39,022 nucleotides of DNA from DATKMK01 sp035541895 (lineage in GTDB: Bacteria > Desulfobacterota > Binatia > HRBIN30 > JACQVA1), in assembly GCA_035541895.1 (NCBI GenBank), contig DATKMK010000052.1:1-39022 (forward strand), in the 5' to 3' direction. Below, in pieces: positions 1-7,734 of this stretch (position 1 is its first letter; each line of letters begins with the position of its first letter). The notes below the pieces were generated by a model that worked only from the letters and a program-made list of their open reading frames with translations, made no database searches and was not told the origin of the DNA. Made by a program: the position numbers and the translations under genes.

Positions 1-1449
1 GACAAGTTGTTCATCGGCGGCGAATGGGTGTCGCCGGCGACGTCGGCGACGATCGATGTGGTGTCGCCGCATAGCGAGGAAGTCATCGCACGCGTCGCCG
101 AAGGCAGCGCGGCGGACATCGATCGCGCAGTCGCGGCGGCGCGGGCGGCGTTCGATCATGGCCCGTGGCCGCGGATGAAGGCGTCCGAGCGCGCCGACGT
201 CATGGCGCGGCTGCAAGCCATTCTGCAGGAACGCTCCGCCGAGTTGGCCGCGACCATCACCAACGAGATGGGCTGCCCGATTTCATTCTCGCACGTCGGC
301 CAAGTGATGTCGGCGATCATGGTGCTCGACTTCTACGTGCGTCTGGCGCGCGAGTACCCGTTCGAGGAAGTGCGCCCCGGCATGATGGGGCCGGCGCTGG
401 TGCGGCGCGAGCCGGTCGGCGTCGCCGGCTGCATCGTGCCGTGGAACGTGCCGCTGTTCGTCACCATCTTGAAACTCGGTCCGGCGATGGCGGCCGGCGC
501 GACCGTCGTCCTCAAGCCGGCGCCGGAAACCCCGCTCGACGCGATCACGCTGGCCGACGCGTTGACCGCTGCCGGCGTGCCCAAGGGCGTCATCAACATC
601 GTGCCCGCCGGCCGTGAAGTCGGCGAGCACCTCGTGCGTCACCCCGGCGTGGACAAGATCGCCTTCACCGGGAGCACCGCCGCCGGCCGCCGCATCGCCT
701 CGATTTGCGGCGAGCAACTGAAGCGCGTCACGCTCGAACTCGGCGGCAAGTCGGCGGCGATCGTGCTCGACGACGCCGACCTCTCGACGACGATTCCCGG
801 CATTCTTCCCGCCGCGATCATGAACAATGGCCAAGCCTGCGTTGCGCAGACGCGCGTTCTCGCGTCGCGCAAGCGCTACGCGGAGGTCGTTGATGCGATG
901 ACCGAAGCCGTGCGCGGCGTGCAAGTCGGCGACCCGATGGATCCGATGACCGTGTGCGGCCCGCTGGTCGCCGCCCGCCAACGCGAGCGCGTCGAGGGCT
1001 ACATTCGCGCCGGTCGCGACGAGGGCGCGCGCATCACCTGCGGCGGTGGGCGCCCCGCCGGCGCCGTCAAGGGATGGTACGTCGAGCCGACCGTGTTCGC
1101 CGACGTCAACAACTCGATGAAGATCGCGCGCGAAGAAATCTTCGGGCCGGTGGTCGCGGTCATTCCGTATGACGATGTCGAAGATGCGGTGCGCATCGCC
1201 AACGATTCCGACTACGGACTGTCGGGCTCCGTGTGGTCTGCCGACGTCGAAGCCGGACTCGCCATCGCCCGCCGCGTGCGCACCGGCACCTACACGGTCA
1301 ACGGCTTCGCCATGGAGTTCAGCGCGCCGTTCGGCGGCTACAAAGCCTCCGGCCTCGGCCGCGAACTTGGCCCCGAAGGCCTGGCGGCGTACCTCGAAGC
1401 GAAGACGATCAACCTGCCGATGGGCTACGAGGCCACGCCGCAAAGCTAG
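1..1449 (+). CDS. Aldehyde dehydrogenase family protein, 5' end outside window
   Basis: NAD(P)+-dependent oxidation of an aldehyde to the carboxylic acid, expected in the cytoplasm. The frame is open from base 1 (first codons D-K-L-F-I-G-G-E-W), so the true start lies upstream; a TTG at position 7 is not needed as a start. About 482 codons are present, nearly the full ~480-500 residue family length. Visible family motifs are the Rossmann-associated VPWNVP, the FTGST turn, the general-base Glu in LELGGKS (codon 246) and the nucleophilic Cys in NNGQAC (codon 280), followed by EEIFGPV and a C-terminal GGYKASGLGRELG. All catalytic residues are intact. Substrate cannot be read from sequence. It is followed by an intergenic repeat and an APH-like kinase, in a neighbourhood rich in lipid and xenobiotic oxidation genes, so a hydrophobic alcohol/aldehyde pathway is a reasonable inference. 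Confidence 0.93.
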   Translation, partial: DKLFIGGEWVSPATSATIDVVSPHSEEVIARVAEGSAADIDRAVAAARAAFDHGPWPRMKASERADVMARLQAILQERSAELAATITNEMGCPISFSHVGQVMSAIMVLDFYVRLAREYPFEEVRPGMMGPALVRREPVGVAGCIVPWNVPLFVTILKLGPAMAAGATVVLKPAPETPLDAITLADALTAAGVPKGVINIVPAGREVGEHLVRHPGVDKIAFTGSTAAGRRIASICGEQLKRVTLELGGKSAAIVLDDADLSTTIPGILPAAIMNNGQACVAQTRVLASRKRYAEVVDAMTEAVRGVQVGDPMDPMTVCGPLVAARQRERVEGYIRAGRDEGARITCGGGRPAGAVKGWYVEPTVFADVNNSMKIAREEIFGPVVAVIPYDDVEDAVRIANDSDYGLSGSVWSADVEAGLAIARRVRTGTYTVNGFAMEFSAPFGGYKASGLGRELGPEGLAAYLEAKTINLPMGYEATPQS

Positions 1450-1502
1450 GGTGCTGATGAACGAGTCGAGTCCTCAACAAGGAACTTCGCCGACATCCTT
1501 TG

Positions 1503-1599
1503 CCCTCACCCCTCACCCTGACCCTCTCCCAGGGGGAGAGGGAACCTTCTTGCCCCCTCTCCTTCGAGCCTTCGAGGAGAGGGCTGGGGTGAGGTGAGG
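1503..1599. repeat. Compound palindromic intergenic repeat (REP-like)
   Basis: This stretch between the aldehyde dehydrogenase and the phosphotransferase is built from nested inverted repeats. The outer arms are CCTCACCCC (1504-1512) and GGGGTGAGG (1586-1594). A first inner hairpin pairs CCCTCTCCC (1522-1530) with GGGAGAGGG (1534-1542). A second pairs CCCTCTCC (1555-1562) with GGAGAGGG (1576-1583). There is no T-run, so it is not a classical intrinsic terminator. I recognise the CCTCACCCC / CCCTCTCCC / GGGAGAGGG composition as a style of dispersed intergenic element found in many GC-rich Gram-negative genomes. No second copy is visible in this window. Confidence 0.7.
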
Positions 1600-1656
1600 A
1601 TTTCTCCGCAGACCACGAGACGCGACGCTAGTAACACCCGCTCCACGAAGGATTTC

Positions 1657-2730
1657 ATGCCGGCGCCGAAGACCCGTGACCTCGAACTAACCCGAAATCA
1701 GCTCGCCGACTGGCTGCGCGGCAAGTTGCCGGGAGCGAAGTCGGTGACGATCGCATCGCTCAGCGGCCCATCGGAGACCGGCTTCTCGAGCGACACCCTG
1801 ATGTTCGACGCCGAATCGAGCGACGGCGCTCGCACCCGCACCGAACGATTGGTCGCGCGCTTCAAGCCGTCGGGGTTTACCGTGTTTCCGACCTACGACA
1901 TCGCGATGCAGTTCCGCATCATGCGCGCGTTGGGCGAACAGTCGGACGTGCCGGTGCCGCGCATGCGTTGGCTAGAGGAAGACGAACGCCAGCTCGGCGC
2001 GCCGTTCTACGTCATGGACCGCGTCGACGGTCGGGTTCCGAACGACAATCCGCCGTACCATGCGGCAGGGTGGGTGCCGGAGCTGTCGCCCGCCGACCGG
2101 GCGGCGCTGTGGTGGAGTGGGCTCGATGCGATGGCCCGCGTGCACCGACTCGATTGTCGCACGCTCGGACTCGATGGACTCGATCAACCGGCCCGTGGTG
2201 AGACCCCGCTCGCACAACAACTGCGCGAGTACGACGAGTACATCGCGTGGGGCATGGATGCGAGTCGCTATCCGCTGCTCGATCAAGCCCGCCGGTGGCT
2301 GCACGCCAACGTGCCGGCGGAGGACCGCGTCGGCTTGTGCTGGGGTGATTCGCGTTTGGGCAATCAAATCTTCGACGGCACGACGTGCGTCGCGGTCATC
2401 GATTGGGAGATGGCGCGTCTCGGCGACCCGGTGCAGGACCTGGCTTGGTGGATCGTGCTCGATCGCTGCTTCAGCGAGGGGTTGGGCTGCGAGCGGCTGG
2501 CGGGCTTCCCCGATCGCGCGGCCACGATCGCGCGCTGGGAGCAATTGGTCGGCCGCCCGGCGCGTGACATCGAGTACTACGAGGTGCTCGGACTCTACAA
2601 ATTCACCGCGATCATGGCGCGGGTCATTCTCCAGATGAAGCACTACGAGATCTTCCCCGCCGACAGCGATATGGACGCGGACAATCTGGCGTCGCAGACG
2701 CTCGCGCGGGTGTTGGCCGACGTTCGATAA
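1657..2730 (+). CDS. APH/ACAD10-like phosphotransferase family protein
   Basis: A protein-kinase-like-fold phosphotransferase of about 357 residues, related to the aminoglycoside phosphotransferase superfamily and to the kinase domain of ACAD10/11. The Brenner motif is present as WGDSRLGNQ (Trp229-Gly230-Asp231, the usual His being Trp), and the metal-binding Asp249 lies in VIDWEMARLGDP. The start at 1657 is chosen because GAAGGA sits just upstream (1647-1652) and the frame before it runs through the repeat. Members of this subfamily near acyl-CoA dehydrogenases are thought to phosphorylate hydroxyacyl-type substrates rather than antibiotics; in ACAD10/11 the kinase domain acts on 4-hydroxyacyl-CoA. 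Its neighbours (aldehyde dehydrogenase, DUF7064/7065-like protein) favour lipid metabolism over resistance, but the actual substrate is not shown by the sequence. Confidence 0.85.
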   Translation: MPAPKTRDLELTRNQLADWLRGKLPGAKSVTIASLSGPSETGFSSDTLMFDAESSDGARTRTERLVARFKPSGFTVFPTYDIAMQFRIMRALGEQSDVPVPRMRWLEEDERQLGAPFYVMDRVDGRVPNDNPPYHAAGWVPELSPADRAALWWSGLDAMARVHRLDCRTLGLDGLDQPARGETPLAQQLREYDEYIAWGMDASRYPLLDQARRWLHANVPAEDRVGLCWGDSRLGNQIFDGTTCVAVIDWEMARLGDPVQDLAWWIVLDRCFSEGLGCERLAGFPDRAATIARWEQLVGRPARDIEYYEVLGLYKFTAIMARVILQMKHYEIFPADSDMDADNLASQTLARVLADVR

Positions 2731-2749
2731 GCCGTGCCGCCGTCGCGGC

Positions 2750-2755
2750 AAGGAG
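2750..2755 (+). promoter_or_regulatory. Ribosome binding site deciding the 2761 start
   Basis: AAGGAG lies 5 nt before the ATG at 2761. It favours that start over the GTG at 2734 and the internal ATG at 2773. Confidence 0.6.
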
Positions 2756-2760
2756 TGCGC

Positions 2761-3864
2761 ATGCTCTCGTCGATGGACGACTACCCGTTGCATCAGATCG
2801 CCGAGCCGATTCGGCACGTCGGCACCAGCGATCGCAATTTCTACGACCGCTACTACTTCAACCTGCACGGGTGCAGCGACGAGCTGTTCATGGTGATGGG
2901 GTTGGGGCAGTACCCGAATCTCGCCGTGCAGGACGCCTTCGCCTGCGCCACCCGCAAGGGCAAACACCACGTCGTGCGCGCCTCGCGCGTGCTCGCTGAC
3001 CGTCGCGATACCAGCGTCGGACCATTTCGGGTCGAAGTGATCGAAGGCTTGAAGCGCGTGCGATTCGTGCTCGAATCGAGCGAGCACAGCCTCGCCTGCG
3101 ATCTGACGTGGGAGGGTGCGATTCCCGCGTTTCTCGAACCGCGGCAATACATCCGCAAGTACGGACGCGTGCTGTTCGATACCATGCGCTTCGCGCAAAC
3201 CGGCTATTGGACGGGTACGCTTCGCGTCGGCGACGAGACGTTTCAGGTATCCCCCGATCGCTGGTGGGGTACGCGCGATCGCTCCTGGGGCGTCCGGCCG
3301 GTCGGCGAAGCCGAGCATCCCGGAGTGCGTCAAGGTGAGGGACAACTCACGGGCATGTGGAATTACTCGCCGATGCAGTTCCCGCAGTATTCGCTGCTCT
3401 ACATCCTAAACGAGACGGCAACCGGCGAACGGCCGATCGAGGAAGCGGTGCGCATCTGGAATGATCCGCAACGCGAGCCCGAATGGCTCGGCCGGCCGGA
3501 GTACGAGCACACGCTCACGCCCGGATCGCGCTTGGTCACATCGTCCGTGTTGCACTTCCCGCACGCGCCCGGCGGCGGATTCGACGTGAAGGCGTCGCCG
3601 TTGCTGACCGCGTTCATCGCCATCGGCACCGGCTACGGCATGGAGACCGATTGGCGTCACGGGATGTACCAGGGCGAGTTGGTCGTGCAGGGGCTGGTGA
3701 AGGATGTCGACGAGATCGCCGGGTTCGGTCAGTACGGCATCGTCGATCACGTCGCGCGCTTCGACGTCAGCGACGGCACGGTCGGCTACGGCTTGCACGA
3801 GCACGGCTTCTGGGGCGCGTTCCCGAAGTACGGCATGCACGACGCGTACGGCGGCGCGAGCTGA
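2761..3864 (+). CDS. Conserved protein resembling the DUF7064/DUF7065 families
   Basis: A 367-residue soluble protein without a signal peptide or membrane segment. It begins MLSSMDDYPLHQ, has an early conserved block SDRNFYDRYYFN and a central WWGTRDRSWGVRP motif starting at residue 168, with many Trp, His and aromatic residues. I recognise this pattern from proteins encoded beside phosphotransferases, acyl-CoA dehydrogenases and CoA transferases in mycobacteria and proteobacteria, now described as DUF7065 (N-terminal) and DUF7064 (C-terminal). The fold may be a lipocalin-like barrel pair related to AttH/CrtC-type hydratases, but I cannot confirm that. It lies 30 nt after the phosphotransferase and is probably co-transcribed with it. 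A role in handling a hydrophobic ligand in the same pathway is inference only. Confidence 0.75.
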   Translation: MLSSMDDYPLHQIAEPIRHVGTSDRNFYDRYYFNLHGCSDELFMVMGLGQYPNLAVQDAFACATRKGKHHVVRASRVLADRRDTSVGPFRVEVIEGLKRVRFVLESSEHSLACDLTWEGAIPAFLEPRQYIRKYGRVLFDTMRFAQTGYWTGTLRVGDETFQVSPDRWWGTRDRSWGVRPVGEAEHPGVRQGEGQLTGMWNYSPMQFPQYSLLYILNETATGERPIEEAVRIWNDPQREPEWLGRPEYEHTLTPGSRLVTSSVLHFPHAPGGGFDVKASPLLTAFIAIGTGYGMETDWRHGMYQGELVVQGLVKDVDEIAGFGQYGIVDHVARFDVSDGTVGYGLHEHGFWGAFPKYGMHDAYGGAS

Positions 3865-3910
3865 GGCATACCGCGTTCCTCCGGAGCCGTGCTAGGACCT
3901 ACCGCAGCGG

Positions 3911-3918
3911 AAAGGAGG
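3911..3918 (+). promoter_or_regulatory. Strong ribosome binding site for the small lipoprotein
   Basis: AAAGGAGG lies 6 nt before the ATG at 3925, giving good support that this short gene is translated and fixing its start. Confidence 0.6.
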
Positions 3919-3924
3919 CGCGGC

Positions 3925-4224
3925 ATGCCGAAACGGCGATGGCGATGGGTGCTCGCAAACAGCACGCTGCTGCTGATCTTGGGTTGCAACAATGACAACC
4001 TGACCAACCACGGTGAAATCCTCGTGGCGAGTCGATTCAAATTCGTGACCGATCAGAACGACCACAGCCGCCTACTGTTCGATTCCGCAACCGGCGACGT
4101 CTGGCGCTTGCAAGCCGAGGCCGCCGATAACTCGCAGTGGGTACGCATGGCAAGCGGGCCCAGCGACGTTCGGGTGCTGACCACGCGCGAAGCGCTCCTC
4201 GGTGCAAGCGGGACACCCCACTAA
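3925..4224 (+). CDS. Small putative lipoprotein with beta-rich C-terminal domain
   Basis: A 99-residue protein. The N-terminus has basic residues (PKRRWRW), a short hydrophobic stretch and a lipobox-like ILGC with Cys21 as the lipidation site. The Leu at -2 is a little unusual. After the Cys there is a short spacer (NNDNLTNHG), then a strand-rich stretch with RFKFVTD and DSATGDVWRLQ ending near W-V-R. This resembles a widespread short domain in which a value is followed by 'D-x-x-T-G-x-x-W-x-L'; its function is unknown to me. The start at 3925 is supported by AAAGGAGG at 3911-3918. It lies 18 nt upstream of the M28-like gene, so the two may be co-expressed. Confidence 0.7.
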   Translation: MPKRRWRWVLANSTLLLILGCNNDNLTNHGEILVASRFKFVTDQNDHSRLLFDSATGDVWRLQAEAADNSQWVRMASGPSDVRVLTTREALLGASGTPH

Positions 4225-4242
4225 CGTCGACCGAGAAGTTCC

Positions 4243-5661
4243 GTGCCGCAGAACGCACTGGTCCCAACCGCCGCGACCATGCTGGGGTGGATCGAGCGCG
4301 TGTTCGCTCACGGCATCCGCCGGCCGGGCTATCCGGCGGATCAATGGGCGGAGCAATTCTGCTGCGATCGGTTTCGCGCGCTGGGCCTGGAGAACGTGCG
4401 GCTCGATCCGGTGCCGCTGGCGTACTGGGAGCCACGCGCGGCATCGCTGCGTGTCCGTAACGGCGGCGCCAGTCACGAGATTGCCTGCTTCGCGCTTCCG
4501 TTCTCGCAACCCGTGGCGCAACTCGACGGCGAATTGGCAGGCTTCGATCACGACGCCCCCGAGCGCGTGCGGGGCAAGGTCGCACTTCACGACGTGCCCT
4601 TGCTGCGCGTGCCGCCCGAGTTTCCAGTGTTCCGCCGGCGCGGCGAAAGCAGCGCGTCCACTGAACCGGTTGCCGCCCGGCGCGCCGGGTGGTGCTTCGA
4701 TCCGCGCGGGACATTCAACGGCGCGTTGCAGGTGTTGCCGTTCGGTCGCGAGATTCAGCACGTGATGGAACCGGCGATCGCCGGCGGCGCGATCGGATTC
4801 GTCGGCGCCCTGCCCGGCTATCCCGGCGGTGGCCACGAGTACTACGTCCCATACGATGGAATAGCGCGGCCGATCCCGGGGGTGTGGATCAGCGGCCGCG
4901 ACGGCGAGCGGCTGCGCGACTGGATGCGCCGCGGGCCGGTGCGAGTCGAGCTGTCGGTCGATGCGCGCGCCGGCGAGTTCACTTCGTACAACGTCATCGG
5001 GGAGTTGCCCGGTGCCGATGACGACGTCGTGGTGATCGGCACGCACCACGACGGGCCGTGGTCGTCGGCGGTGGAAGACGGCTCCGGCATCGCGCTGGTG
5101 CTGGCGCAAGCGACATACTGGGCCGCGATTCCGCGGGCGCAACGTCCGCATCGACTACAATTCCTCGTCAATGCCGGGCACATGGCCGGAGGCGCCGGTT
5201 GTCGCGTCTACCTCGAACGCTACGCGGCGGATCTCGATCGCATCGTGCTCGAAGTGCACCTCGAGCACACCGCCGCTGAATTCACCGAACGCGGCGGCCA
5301 ATTGGTCGCCAGCGGCGAGCCGGAGCCGCGCTGGTGGTTCACCAGCCGCATCCCGCAACTCGAAGCGGCGGTATGGGACGCGATCGTCGCCGAAGGATTG
5401 GAGCGCTCGCTGCTGCTGACGCCCGACGCGCTGGCGCCGTTTCCGACCACCGACGGCGGCATGTTTCACATCCATGGCGTGCCGCTGGTCAACTTCTTGA
5501 CTGCTCCGTTCTATCTGTTCGACCCGATGGACCGGCTCGACAAAATTCACATACCCAGCCTAGCACCGGTCACGCGGGCGGCGATTCACATCATCGAGTC
5601 GACGGCCGGAATTTCGGCCGCTGCGATGCGCGCGTCACGCGCCGCAGAAATCGGAGGGTGA
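4243..5661 (+). CDS. M28-like zinc peptidase family protein with altered active site
   Basis: A 472-residue protein starting with GTG. It has no signal peptide, an N-terminal part that resembles a peptidase cap or PA-type insertion (roughly residues 60-235), and a C-terminal M28-type alpha/beta domain. The first metal motif is clear: THHDGP gives His268 and Asp270, and VEDGSG gives the bridging Asp279. A later HLEHTA and a C-terminal KIHIPS supply further candidate ligands. At the place where M28 enzymes carry the catalytic Glu-Glu pair (pattern F-x-x-x-x-x-E-E-x-G-x-x-G-S), this protein reads FLVNAGHMAGGAG, with Gly312-His313. It may therefore have changed chemistry or have lost peptidase activity. 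It sits between the small lipoprotein and the DoxX-like gene. Family assignment is good; function is uncertain. Confidence 0.78.
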   Translation: MPQNALVPTAATMLGWIERVFAHGIRRPGYPADQWAEQFCCDRFRALGLENVRLDPVPLAYWEPRAASLRVRNGGASHEIACFALPFSQPVAQLDGELAGFDHDAPERVRGKVALHDVPLLRVPPEFPVFRRRGESSASTEPVAARRAGWCFDPRGTFNGALQVLPFGREIQHVMEPAIAGGAIGFVGALPGYPGGGHEYYVPYDGIARPIPGVWISGRDGERLRDWMRRGPVRVELSVDARAGEFTSYNVIGELPGADDDVVVIGTHHDGPWSSAVEDGSGIALVLAQATYWAAIPRAQRPHRLQFLVNAGHMAGGAGCRVYLERYAADLDRIVLEVHLEHTAAEFTERGGQLVASGEPEPRWWFTSRIPQLEAAVWDAIVAEGLERSLLLTPDALAPFPTTDGGMFHIHGVPLVNFLTAPFYLFDPMDRLDKIHIPSLAPVTRAAIHIIESTAGISAAAMRASRAAEIGG

Positions 5662-5665
5662 TTGC

Positions 5666-6010
5666 ATGGCAACGAAGATCTTGAGCTGGCTTCTGGCTTT
5701 GTTGTTCGTCGTCGCGGGCGTCCCCAAGCTGATCGGGGCCGCGCAAGTGGTCGAGGGCTTCAAGCGCATGGGCTATTCGGCCGGTTTCCGCATTCTCATC
5801 GGCGTATTGGAAGTCGCGGGCGGCTTGGCGCTGGCGATTCTTACCGTGGCGTTGTACAGCGCGGGTATGCTCATCGTGATCATGATCGGCGCGGTGTGGA
5901 GCGTATTGCATGTCGGCGAAAGCGTTGCGCCCCCGCTCATCGTCGGCGCCTTGCTCGCGTTGCTGGCGACCCTACGGCTGCGGGAGTCGGCCGCAAAGTC
6001 TTCGACGTAG
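5666..6010 (+). CDS. DoxX-like integral membrane protein
   Basis: A 114-residue hydrophobic protein with four predicted membrane helices, at about residues 3-22, 42-60, 62-80 and 87-105. The first helix begins ILSWLLALLFVVAGVPKLIG and is followed by a loop with FKRMGYS, typical of the DoxX_2-like family. A good ribosome binding site (GGAGGG, 5653-5658) precedes the ATG. The gene begins 4 nt after the stop of the M28-like gene, so they are very likely in one transcript. DoxX-like proteins are small inner-membrane proteins, some linked to redox or stress functions. The specific role is not known. Confidence 0.82.
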   Translation: MATKILSWLLALLFVVAGVPKLIGAAQVVEGFKRMGYSAGFRILIGVLEVAGGLALAILTVALYSAGMLIVIMIGAVWSVLHVGESVAPPLIVGALLALLATLRLRESAAKSST

Positions 6011-6031
6011 CTTCGCTTCGCGGTCCTGACG

Positions 6032-7216
6032 ATGCGTCGCTGGCTCCTCATCGCAGCATTGACCCTGTTCGCGCTGATCGCGGTCATCGCGCGGCGTAGC
6101 AACCTGTGGACGGTGCTGACGTTGCTGGACGCGGATAAGCGCGTGGCCAACTTCCAACACTTCGCCGAGATCTTTCCGAGCCGTTCGGTTCATCGCGCGG
6201 GCGAAGCGTTCCGGTTTGCTCGCGCGCCGCGGGCGCTCGATGTCTCGGTTACCTACGGCGGTGCGACGCGATCGCTTGACGAGTTCCTCCAGCGCACGAT
6301 CGCGAGCGGGTTGTTGGTCATCAAGGACGATCGCATCGTCTACGAAAAATACTGCCTTGGTGCGACCGAAGATTCGTTACTGACCTCGTTCTCGATGGCG
6401 AAGTCGTTCGTGTCGGCGCTGGTCGGAATCGCCATTGATGACGGCCGAATCGCCGGCGTCGATCGGCCGGTGACCGACTACGTGCCGGAGCTGAAGGGCT
6501 CCGGGTACGACGGCGTGCCGATCAAGCACATCTTGCAGATGTCTTCGGGTGTACACTTCGTTGAGGACTACGAGTCATGGACATCCGACGTGAACATCAT
6601 GTTCGCCAAGAGTTTCATCCTGGGCTCACCCATCAACGCCTACCCGGCCGGGTTGCGCTCAGAACGGCGCTCGGGCGAGAAGTTCAACTACATCAGTGTG
6701 GACACCCAGGTCTTGGGCATGCTGCTGGCGCACGCGACCGGCAAGCCGCTGGCCGACGACCTTCAAGAAAAGATTTGGGGACCGCTCGGCATGGAACGCG
6801 ACGCCGCGTGGGTGACCGACCGCGCCGGCAGCGACGGCATGGAGTACGCCTTCTGCTGCTTGAACGCGACGCTGCGCGACTACGCGAAGTTCGGGCGCTT
6901 GTATCTGCGCAACGGCGATTGGAACGGACGGCGCGTCGTTCCCGAGCAGTGGGTGCGCGAGTCGGTCGTGCCCGATCGGCCCGACCTGCGCCACTCGGGT
7001 GAGTACTTTCCGGACTGGACTATCGGCTATCAGTACCAATGGTGGGTGCCGGAGGGCACTGAGGGCGAGTTCATGGCGATCGGCGTGTGGGGCCAGTACA
7101 TCTACGTCAACCCCGGCCGCAATGTCGTGATTGTGAAGACCTCCGTCGATCCGGATTTCGACTTCCGCGACATGGAGAACTTGGCGGCGTTCCGCGCCAT
7201 TGTCGCGGCCCTGTGA
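6032..7216 (+). CDS. Serine hydrolase, beta-lactamase (class C/esterase) fold
   Basis: A 394-residue serine hydrolase of the penicillin-binding-protein-like fold (beta-lactamase-related family). The SxxK motif is FSMAKSF, with nucleophile Ser121 and Lys124, and the second motif is NYIS (Tyr220, Ser222 in place of the common Asn). An N-terminal hydrophobic segment (WLLIAALTLFALIAVIA) predicts a membrane anchor or uncleaved signal, placing the enzyme at the periplasmic face. The C-terminal region with GYQYQWWV and FMAIGVWGQYIYVNP matches the 6-aminohexanoate-dimer hydrolase/EstB-like branch more than true class C beta-lactamases. Likely substrates are esters or small amides; antibiotic resistance is not indicated. 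It starts 21 nt after the DoxX-like gene. Confidence 0.88.
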   Translation: MRRWLLIAALTLFALIAVIARRSNLWTVLTLLDADKRVANFQHFAEIFPSRSVHRAGEAFRFARAPRALDVSVTYGGATRSLDEFLQRTIASGLLVIKDDRIVYEKYCLGATEDSLLTSFSMAKSFVSALVGIAIDDGRIAGVDRPVTDYVPELKGSGYDGVPIKHILQMSSGVHFVEDYESWTSDVNIMFAKSFILGSPINAYPAGLRSERRSGEKFNYISVDTQVLGMLLAHATGKPLADDLQEKIWGPLGMERDAAWVTDRAGSDGMEYAFCCLNATLRDYAKFGRLYLRNGDWNGRRVVPEQWVRESVVPDRPDLRHSGEYFPDWTIGYQYQWWVPEGTEGEFMAIGVWGQYIYVNPGRNVVIVKTSVDPDFDFRDMENLAAFRAIVAAL

Positions 7217-7242
7217 CGAGTGCATTGGGTGACCGCATATTT

Positions 7243-7263
7243 GCTGATGGCTGATGGCTTATG
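7243..7263. repeat. Short tandem repeat, CTGATGG units
   Basis: The 90-nt gap between the serine hydrolase and the VOC gene contains GCTGATGG-CTGATGG-CTTATGA. Runs of this type are common simple intergenic repeats; no function is evident. Confidence 0.4.
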
Positions 7264-7306
7264 ATCGGAACACTGGGCCATCTGGCATCGGCGCTGGAGG
7301 GGTAAC

Positions 7307-7699
7307 ATGCAGTTGGACCACTTGATTCTCGCGGTGAACGACCGCGCGCAGAGCATCGAGTTCTACACCCGCATCCTCGGCTTGACCTACGAGGGGGAGC
7401 GCGAGCCGTTTTCGATGATCCGCGTCACGCCCGAGCTGCTGTTGCAGCTTGCGCCCTGGGGAACAAAGGGCGGAGAGCATCTCGCGTTCGCGATGTCGCG
7501 CGCGGAATTCGACGAGATCTTTCGCCGGGTGGTCGACGCAGGGCTCGCGTACGGCGACTCGTTCCACACGGTCGGCAACATGCGCGGACCGGGCGACGAG
7601 GCCGGCGCGCGCGGACCGGGCAAGGCCGTGTACTTGTTCGATCCGAGCAAACACTTGATCGAGATCCGCCACTACGACGCGGCGTCGCGTCTGCAGTGA
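7307..7699 (+). CDS. VOC superfamily (glyoxalase/bleomycin resistance-like) protein
   Basis: A single-module vicinal oxygen chelate protein of 130 residues. The betaalphabetabetabeta pattern starts MQLDHLILAV with His5 as the first metal ligand. A second His lies in GGEHLAFAM and the C-terminal Glu in LIEIRHYD. These match the usual H/H/E metal triad, so the protein is probably metal-binding and active, as an isomerase, lyase or dioxygenase-type enzyme. The start is fixed by GGAGGGG ending about 6 nt upstream. It lies between a hydrolase and an SDR gene. The substrate cannot be assigned. Confidence 0.85.
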   Translation: MQLDHLILAVNDRAQSIEFYTRILGLTYEGEREPFSMIRVTPELLLQLAPWGTKGGEHLAFAMSRAEFDEIFRRVVDAGLAYGDSFHTVGNMRGPGDEAGARGPGKAVYLFDPSKHLIEIRHYDAASRLQ

Positions 7700-7734
7700 A
7701 TTCGGCTGCCGTTCGGTGCTAAGATCGCCGGTCG

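Noticed and set aside
1657..2730. Aminoglycoside resistance kinase
   Set aside because: The fold is shared but the Brenner motif variant and the lipid-metabolism neighbours fit the ACAD10/11-like subfamily.
1972..3345. A 457-codon minus-strand open frame over the phosphotransferase and DUF7064/7065-like genes
   Set aside because: It crosses the boundary of two coherent plus-strand genes with ribosome sites and has no family features.
6032..7216. Beta-lactamase resistance gene
   Set aside because: SxxK is present but the second motif is Y-I-S and the C-terminal half fits the esterase/6-aminohexanoate-dimer hydrolase branch.
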